This document shows, in pieces, positions 14,213 through 18,601 of a stretch of 18,601 nt of DNA. The notes beneath the pieces were generated by a model, which was given only the letters and a program-made list of their open reading frames with translations, was not told the origin of the DNA and searched no databases. Both the position numbers and the translations under genes were made by a program. The stretch is from Halanaerobium sp. (GTDB taxonomy: Bacteria > Bacillota > Halanaerobiia > Halanaerobiales > Halanaerobiaceae): positions 1 to 18,601 of the forward strand of contig QBLP01000025.1 of the NCBI GenBank assembly GCA_003070825.1, given 5' to 3'. The first letter of the stretch is position 1, and each line of letters opens with the position of its first letter.

Positions 14213-14252
14213 AAAAAGGTCCTAAACAGTTTTGCTGTTCAGGACCTTTTTT
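14213..14252. terminator. Bidirectional terminator between the small peptide gene and ppa
   Basis: AAAAAGGTCCT then AACAG on the left pairs with CTGTT then AGGACCTTTTTT on the right, with one A/C mismatch in the stem and a loop of about five bases. The A-run and T-run let it serve both convergent genes; ppa stops at 14260. Confidence 0.88.
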
Positions 14253-14259
14253 AGTTATT

Positions 14260-14748
14260 CTATTTATTTTGATAAGCTTTTTTGGACTCTTCAATTACTG
14301 CAAGTGCTTCTTCAACACCGGCCCAGCCAATAATATTAACTTCTTTTTCTTCTAAATTTTTATAAACAGAAAAGAAATGCTCGTATTCTTTGAGCAGATG
14401 CTCTTCTAGATCATATAAGGTGTTAGTATTTCTAAAACGCGGATCATGTTCGGGAACTGTAAATATTTTTTCATCTCTTCCCTTTTCATCTTCCATAATA
14501 AACATTCCGATTACTCTGGCAGTTATAATACAGCCGGGAAAGGTCGGAAAAGTAGTTAAAACCATTGCATCAAGGGGATCACCATCATCAGCTAAAGTTT
14601 CTTCTAAATAGCCATAATCTGCTGGATAATAAACCGGTGAATACATTACCCGGTCCAGTCTAAACTTCCCCTTTTCCTTATCATATTCATACTTGTTGTT
14701 GCTGCCCTTTGGTATTTCAACAAAAACATCAATTACATTACCACTCAT
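14260..14748 (-). CDS. ppa: Inorganic pyrophosphatase, family I
   Basis: Hydrolyses pyrophosphate to phosphate in the cytoplasm, pulling biosynthetic reactions forward. 162 residues from the ATG at 14748, which is preceded by GGGGGA. The open frame extends 42 residues further upstream, but that part lies over the intergenic gap and the end of the chemoreceptor gene and is not homologous. The metal-binding signature DDGDPLDAMVL (about 53-63) is intact, with the upstream motifs EIPKGSNNKYEYD and YPADYGYLEETL and the downstream EHDPRF motif. Length is typical for a bacterial family I enzyme. It lies 70 bases after the soluble chemoreceptor gene on the same strand and may be co-transcribed, though no functional link is obvious. 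Confidence 0.96.
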   Translation of the reverse strand: MSGNVIDVFVEIPKGSNNKYEYDKEKGKFRLDRVMYSPVYYPADYGYLEETLADDGDPLDAMVLTTFPTFPGCIITARVIGMFIMEDEKGRDEKIFTVPEHDPRFRNTNTLYDLEEHLLKEYEHFFSVYKNLEEKEVNIIGWAGVEEALAVIEESKKAYQNK

Positions 14749-14818
14749 ATTTATTCCCCCAATTATAAATTCAATATACTCTTTAATTAAATTTAGACAA
14801 AGATATTTTAAAGCTGTT

Positions 14819-15661
14819 CTAATTAATAAGTTCTGAAAGTCTTTCTGCCATCTGCGTGATTTGGTCAGCTGCATTATGTAGTTTTTCAGTCATTAATTTT
14901 TCGTTTTCAGTAAAAGATTCGACCTTCTGGTTCATTTTATCAATATTTTCTTTTGTGTTTTCGGTTGACTGATTTAGATTATCTATAAAAACAGTAATCT
15001 CTTTAACTGATGATCCTGTCTCATCAGCAAGTTTTCTAATCTCATCAGCAACTACATTAAACCCATTGGCATTGGCGTCAGCCCGGGCAGCTTCTATTGC
15101 TGCATTAAGGCCAAGCATTTTAGTCTGGTCAGAGACAGTTTTAATAAATTTAACTATCTCGTTTGTTTTCTCCAAATTGGCCTTGCTGTTTTCTGATGCC
15201 TGCTGTAATTTTTCTGCTGTCTGATCCAGTTCTGCTATATTTTGAGTATTGCTGCTGCTGATTTCTTTGATTGTTCCTCCAATATCTGCGGCCAGATTGC
15301 AGAGTTTATTTGCCTCTACTTCCATTCTGTTTAACATTTCTTCTCTGGAGTTTACAATTTTAAAAAGAATTAAAGAAGTCTCAGAATCAATTATTTTTGT
15401 TTTTTGATCAGCTGCTTCTTTAACCAGCTCAGAGAGTTTTTTATTACCAGTGACCTCCAGTATAACCTTTTCTCTATTTATATTTAAAAGATCATTAAAA
15501 TCTTTATAGACTGAAATATTGTTTTCCTCTGCCTTTAAAATCCCGGGAGCATCTAGATTTGTATCACAGATCCCAATAACTTTTACATCTTCCATATCCA
15601 AAAAGGTTTCCAAAATTGAAGCTCCACCATCCCCGGCCCCAATGATTCCTATATTAAGCAT
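14819..15661 (-). CDS. Soluble chemoreceptor with Rossmann-fold N-terminal domain
   Basis: 280 residues from the ATG at 15661, with GGAGG eight bases upstream; an in-frame GTG at 15676 lies inside that site and is rejected. Residues 1-105 are a dinucleotide-binding Rossmann domain: NIGIIGAGDGGASILETF (3-20), the acidic end of strand two ICDTN (31-35) and VILEVTGN (66-73), as in homoserine-dehydrogenase or MocA-type domains. Residues 115-280 are a methyl-accepting chemotaxis signalling domain; its tip LGLNAAIEAARADANANGF (183-201) continues into VVADEIRKLADETG. It has no membrane helix and no HAMP domain. It probably signals to CheA according to a bound nucleotide or redox metabolite; ligand unknown. 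It is transcribed divergently from the membrane chemoreceptor. Confidence 0.88.
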   Translation of the reverse strand: MLNIGIIGAGDGGASILETFLDMEDVKVIGICDTNLDAPGILKAEENNISVYKDFNDLLNINREKVILEVTGNKKLSELVKEAADQKTKIIDSETSLILFKIVNSREEMLNRMEVEANKLCNLAADIGGTIKEISSSNTQNIAELDQTAEKLQQASENSKANLEKTNEIVKFIKTVSDQTKMLGLNAAIEAARADANANGFNVVADEIRKLADETGSSVKEITVFIDNLNQSTENTKENIDKMNQKVESFTENEKLMTEKLHNAADQITQMAERLSELIN

Positions 15662-16004
15662 AAATAATTCCTCCACTTTTTAAATTTGATTACTTTACTA
15701 ATATTTATTTCTAGGTCAGAATAATTAATCCTGCTTTTTGAACAGAATCAAAGAGGAAAGGGCTTTAAACTCTGCTTAATTAATATATAACTTCATCTCA
15801 AAAAAATCAACACTTTTTGCCAAAAACTTTTTTTCACAATTAATTACGAAATTTCATTCTAAAATTATATGATAAGCTGAACCTAATTTAAGGCTATTTT
15901 CTCCTAAAGTTTATTTAAAAGATCTTCCATATATGCTATAATAGAGACACTATTTTTAATTTTTTACATTTTATAATTCTTGAGGAATATAAGGAGGAAA
16001 GTAG
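15662..16004. other. Intergenic region between divergent chemoreceptor genes
   Basis: 343 bases, strongly AT-rich, with no open frame that looks coding. It holds the promoter and ribosome binding site of the plus-strand receptor at the right end and the ribosome binding site of the minus-strand receptor at the left end. I see no clear minus-strand promoter, no sigma-28-type site and no recognisable riboswitch. Confidence 0.6.
15914..15942 (+). promoter_or_regulatory. Extended -10 promoter of the membrane chemoreceptor
   Basis: TATAAT at 15937-15942 is preceded by TG one base upstream (TGCTATAAT), an extended -10 element. TTTAAA at 15914-15919, 17 bases upstream, is a fair -35. It looks like sigma-A rather than flagellar sigma-28. 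Confidence 0.65.
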
Positions 16005-17780
16005 ATGTTTTTTAAAAATTTGAGTATTGCTAAAAAAATATTCTTAGTAATTGGTCTAAGTTTTTTAGTTTTAGTATTAATAATGGGGTATTTTTTAAAC
16101 TACCAATTTAATAAGCTAAGCCATGACAACACTGAAACCGTAAGTAGATATTTACTGAATTCAGAAAAAGAAAGAATTCAGCATGCAACAGAAACTGCTG
16201 CTGGTTTTATGGAAGAACTGGTGGCTGAACGCGAAAACAACTTAAGTTTAGAAGAATTAACTGCTCTAATTAGAAACTATAATCAGGACCTGGAATTTGG
16301 TGAGGTTGGTTACTTTTTTATTTATGACTCTGACGGAAATACAGTTTCATTACCACCAACACCTGAGATTGAGGGCAAAAATCGCTGGAACCTGCAGGAC
16401 GCAAATGGAAAATATATTTTAAGATCTCTGGTTGAAGCCGCTAAAAGTGGGGGAGCTTTTGTGGATTATATTTACGCCAACCCTGACACAGGTGAAGAAG
16501 AAAATAAAATTAGTTATGTCGCTCCAATTGAGGGCACAAATTACCTCATCGGAGCTGGAACTTATGCCGGCATAATTAATAGTGAAGTAAATTCTGTGCA
16601 GAATGAATTAGATGGTTTTATTTCTAATATTTCAGGTTCACTATTGATTTTCGCAATAATTACAGCTCTGATTTTTGCTTTAGTAATATTCTTCATTTCC
16701 CGCTATATTGCTAAAAACATAAATAAAGTTTTAACTGGAATGGATAAAATGTCTGAAGGTGATCTAACCTACAGATTAGATATAAAAAGCAGAGATGAAA
16801 TTGGAAAACTTGCTCAGGCCTATAATCAAACTGCTTCTGCTCAGAAAAAAATGGTGGAAGAAATTCAAATGGAAGTAAGTGAGCTCAGCGCTCAAAGTGA
16901 AGAGCTTGCAGCTTCAGGACAGGAAGTAGAGAGAGCTGCTGAACAGGTTGGAGGAGCTATTGAAAATGTCGCCTCTGGAGCTGAAGAACAATCAGCTCAG
17001 ATCTCTGAAACAAGCAGGAATTTACATCAATTGATCAGTAAAATTCAAAATACCAGAGAAAAATCTAAAAAGATGGATCAATCTTCTGAGCAGGTAATAA
17101 AAAATGTTAAAACTGGTACCGAATCAATGCAGAGCTCAATTAAACAGGTTAATAAAGTTAAGGATAATTCAGCTGAAATTGGAGTTACTATCAATAATCT
17201 TGGGGATTTATCAGAAGAAATTGGAAATATTGTTCAACTGATTAATAATATTTCTCAACAGACAAATTTACTGGCTTTAAATGCAGCTATTGAGGCTGCC
17301 AGAGCTGGTGAAGCCGGACGCGGTTTTTCTGTTGTGGCTGATGAAATTAGACAGCTGGCTGAAGAGTCTGCCGAAGCAACAGATAATATTTCCAAGTTAA
17401 TTGATAAGATTCAGGCTGGAGTTGATAATGCAGTTCAAAAGATGGATGGAACTGAAACTGCCGTCAACAGCAGTGTAGTAGTGATCGAAAATACCGGTGA
17501 AGTGTTTAAAAATATTGAAAAAGCTGTTGCTAATTTAAGCAGTTTAATTACTGAAATTGACACTGAAACCAGCGAAATGGCAGCTGTTAGTGATGATGTT
17601 AATAATATGATTAATAATGTAGCTGCAGTAAGTGATGAGGCTGCCAGCAATGCTGAAGAAGTTGCTGCTTCCAGTGAAGAACAGATCGCTTCTACTGAGG
17701 AAATTGTCTCCGCTGCCCACAGACTATCTGAAATGTCAGATAACCTGAAAAATATGATTGCTAACTTTAAAGTAGAGTAA
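16005..17780 (+). CDS. Methyl-accepting chemotaxis protein with single Cache domain
   Basis: Membrane chemoreceptor of 591 residues. A short cytoplasmic start (MFFKNLSIAKK) precedes TM1 (about 12-29). The extracellular domain (about 35-205) has the sCache_2 pattern: FGEVGYFFIYDSDGNTVSLP, then GKNRWNLQDANGKYILRSLVEAA and a FVDYIYANP-like strand. Proteins with this domain usually sense small organic acids. TM2 is at about 208-231, followed by HAMP (232-285) and the long signalling hairpin with tip LLALNAAIEAARAGEAGRGF (about 421-440) and VVADEIRQLAEES. The C-terminus lacks a CheR-tethering pentapeptide. The start follows AAGGAGGAAAG. It is transcribed divergently from the soluble receptor; ligand unknown. 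Confidence 0.95.
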   Translation: MFFKNLSIAKKIFLVIGLSFLVLVLIMGYFLNYQFNKLSHDNTETVSRYLLNSEKERIQHATETAAGFMEELVAERENNLSLEELTALIRNYNQDLEFGEVGYFFIYDSDGNTVSLPPTPEIEGKNRWNLQDANGKYILRSLVEAAKSGGAFVDYIYANPDTGEEENKISYVAPIEGTNYLIGAGTYAGIINSEVNSVQNELDGFISNISGSLLIFAIITALIFALVIFFISRYIAKNINKVLTGMDKMSEGDLTYRLDIKSRDEIGKLAQAYNQTASAQKKMVEEIQMEVSELSAQSEELAASGQEVERAAEQVGGAIENVASGAEEQSAQISETSRNLHQLISKIQNTREKSKKMDQSSEQVIKNVKTGTESMQSSIKQVNKVKDNSAEIGVTINNLGDLSEEIGNIVQLINNISQQTNLLALNAAIEAARAGEAGRGFSVVADEIRQLAEESAEATDNISKLIDKIQAGVDNAVQKMDGTETAVNSSVVVIENTGEVFKNIEKAVANLSSLITEIDTETSEMAAVSDDVNNMINNVAAVSDEAASNAEEVAASSEEQIASTEEIVSAAHRLSEMSDNLKNMIANFKVE

Positions 17781-17815
17781 AAGTTAGCTACTCTAATTTA
17801 ATAATTAAAACAATT

Positions 17816-17856
17816 AACCCCCTGCCAGGAGCAAAATTCTCCAGTCAGGGGGTTCT
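17816..17856. terminator. Terminator between the chemoreceptor and RIC genes
   Basis: AACCCCCTG (17816-17824) pairs with CAGGGGGTT (17846-17854), with an inner CAGGAG/CTCC pairing. The following T-run is weak on the plus strand (TTCTTAAT), and the minus-strand side is T-rich, so it may serve both convergent genes. Confidence 0.75.
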
Positions 17857-17888
17857 TAATATTAAGTTCTGCTATTTTGATTTAAATT

Positions 17889-18601
17889 TTACTTTTTATT
17901 ATTTTCCAGCCGGGCAAATAAAATATTGTTCTCCAGATGGATATGCTGAAAAAGATCAGATTCTAATTCTTCAAGCAGACTGTAGCATAGTTTAAATGAA
18001 TTACAGGCGTCTTCGGGCAGCTGATAATCAGCTGTAACTTCTCTCAATTCTTTGACTATCTCACCTGCTGTATCATGTTCAGTTTCTAATTCCAGAATTC
18101 CATTCAGAGTTTCCTCATTTTCGCCACCATTTTCAGCCTGTGAATACTTTATAATTAGAGGGAAAATTTCCTCTTCTTCTTTAATTAAATGTTCTTCTAG
18201 CTCCATTCTTAAAGTATTAAATAAGCGGTGAACCTTTTTCAAAACTTGACCGTGATTTTCTCGATGGGCCCGCAGAATCTTTTTTGTCAGCTCTGAAAGC
18301 TGGGGCAGAGTCTGCTGTAAAAATCCGTGGTGCTTATCTATTATATATTCTATCAGCTGTGATTGGGATAAATTTTTCGGGTCTTCTATTTCTTGATAAT
18401 TATCATTTTTGTTAGAATAATTCTCATTTATCTTTTTCAGTATTTCTGCTGCCCTAGAATCATCATTTAAATCTTCCTTAACAGCCAGCTTTAATTCTCG
18501 ATCTCCGCCACAGCAAAAATCAATCTTATGTTTCTTTAATATTTCTGCAGCACCCGGAAATTCTGTTACAATATTTCCAACTGTATCATTTAATTTAAAC
18601 A
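17889..18601 (-). CDS. scdA: RIC / ScdA di-iron iron-sulfur-cluster repair protein (5' end cut)
   Basis: The minus-strand frame is open to the window edge and gives 236 residues plus two bases, TG, of what is very likely the ATG start, so only one base lies outside. A TTG at 18242 is only an internal codon. The N-terminal ScdA_N domain reads LNDTVGNIVTEFPGAAEIL, then the hallmark IDFCCGG (about 27-33). The hemerythrin-like C-terminal domain has di-iron ligands in DKHHGFL, ENHGQVL, MELEEHLIKEEEEIFP, ETEHDTAG and HIHLENNILF. RIC proteins (YtfE, ScdA) repair Fe-S clusters damaged by nitric oxide or oxidants. Full length would be about 237 residues, normal for the family. Its promoter lies outside the window. 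Confidence 0.95.
   Translation of the reverse strand, partial: FKLNDTVGNIVTEFPGAAEILKKHKIDFCCGGDRELKLAVKEDLNDDSRAAEILKKINENYSNKNDNYQEIEDPKNLSQSQLIEYIIDKHHGFLQQTLPQLSELTKKILRAHRENHGQVLKKVHRLFNTLRMELEEHLIKEEEEIFPLIIKYSQAENGGENEETLNGILELETEHDTAGEIVKELREVTADYQLPEDACNSFKLCYSLLEELESDLFQHIHLENNILFARLENNKK

Noticed and set aside
14749..14874. Upstream extension of the pyrophosphatase frame overlapping the chemoreceptor gene
   Set aside because: Family homology starts at the ATG at 14748, which has its own GGGGGA site; the extension covers the intergenic gap and 56 bases of the neighbouring gene in another frame.
1..18601. CRISPR arrays, insertion sequences, tRNA or rRNA genes
   Set aside because: No regularly spaced repeats, transposase frames or structural RNA sequences were seen on either strand.

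Overview
The window is an AT-rich, densely packed chromosomal segment. It has strong AGGAGG-type ribosome binding sites, consensus-like sigma-A promoters and several short operons. Gene content (LUD-domain protein, DAK2-DegV fusion, DUF523/DUF1722 protein, RIC di-iron protein, chemoreceptors) and base composition suggest a low-GC, anaerobic, motile Firmicute, most like the halophilic fermenters of the Halanaerobiales. That assignment is inference from protein style; there is no rRNA or other marker here.

Layout. (1) 9-4394, plus strand: a LUD-domain protein, glucose-6-phosphate dehydrogenase (zwf), a cyclase/kynurenine-formamidase-fold hydrolase and 6-phosphogluconate dehydrogenase (gnd). The hydrolase sits where a 6-phosphogluconolactonase would be expected. 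(2) 4528-8138, minus strand: a DAK2-DegV fusion that looks like a one-chain fatty-acid kinase, a DUF1295 membrane protein and a TudS-like DUF523+DUF1722 protein. (3) 8257-10115, plus strand: an ArsR-type repressor with a long N-terminal domain and a six-helix, half-size MFS-like membrane protein. A near-identical TTAGAT-N4-RTCTAA palindrome precedes both genes. (4) 10190-13127, minus strand: a tightly overlapping three-gene operon of a cytoplasmic solute-binding-like protein with a DUF1858-like N-terminus, a UreG/HypB/CobW-style P-loop GTPase with cysteine motifs, and a stand-alone ABC ATPase. It has no permease and no signal peptide. (5) 13128-14252: a regulatory region with palindromes, a Crp/Fnr regulator lacking the first half of its sensor domain and any standard start codon, and an unlisted 28-residue membrane peptide gene with its own promoter, ribosome binding site and terminator. 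(6) 14260-18601: inorganic pyrophosphatase (ppa), a soluble chemoreceptor with a Rossmann nucleotide-binding N-terminus, a membrane chemoreceptor with a Cache domain, and a RIC/ScdA iron-sulfur repair protein cut by the window edge.

The best candidate for an undescribed system is the three-gene operon in region 4. It combines an ABC ATPase, a metallochaperone-like GTPase and a binding protein, all predicted cytoplasmic, translationally coupled, and preceded by a CRP-like palindrome. I infer a cytoplasmic metal or cofactor handling machine rather than a transporter. Next best are the Rossmann-fold chemoreceptor and the hydrolase between zwf and gnd.

A family of short perfect palindromes (arms like ACCAGGTCCAAA) occurs three times in intergenic positions (4419-4454, 10150-10181, 13157-13188). 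Paired base changes between copies keep the stem intact, so base pairing appears to be selected. One copy lies in the likely mRNA leader of the region 4 operon.
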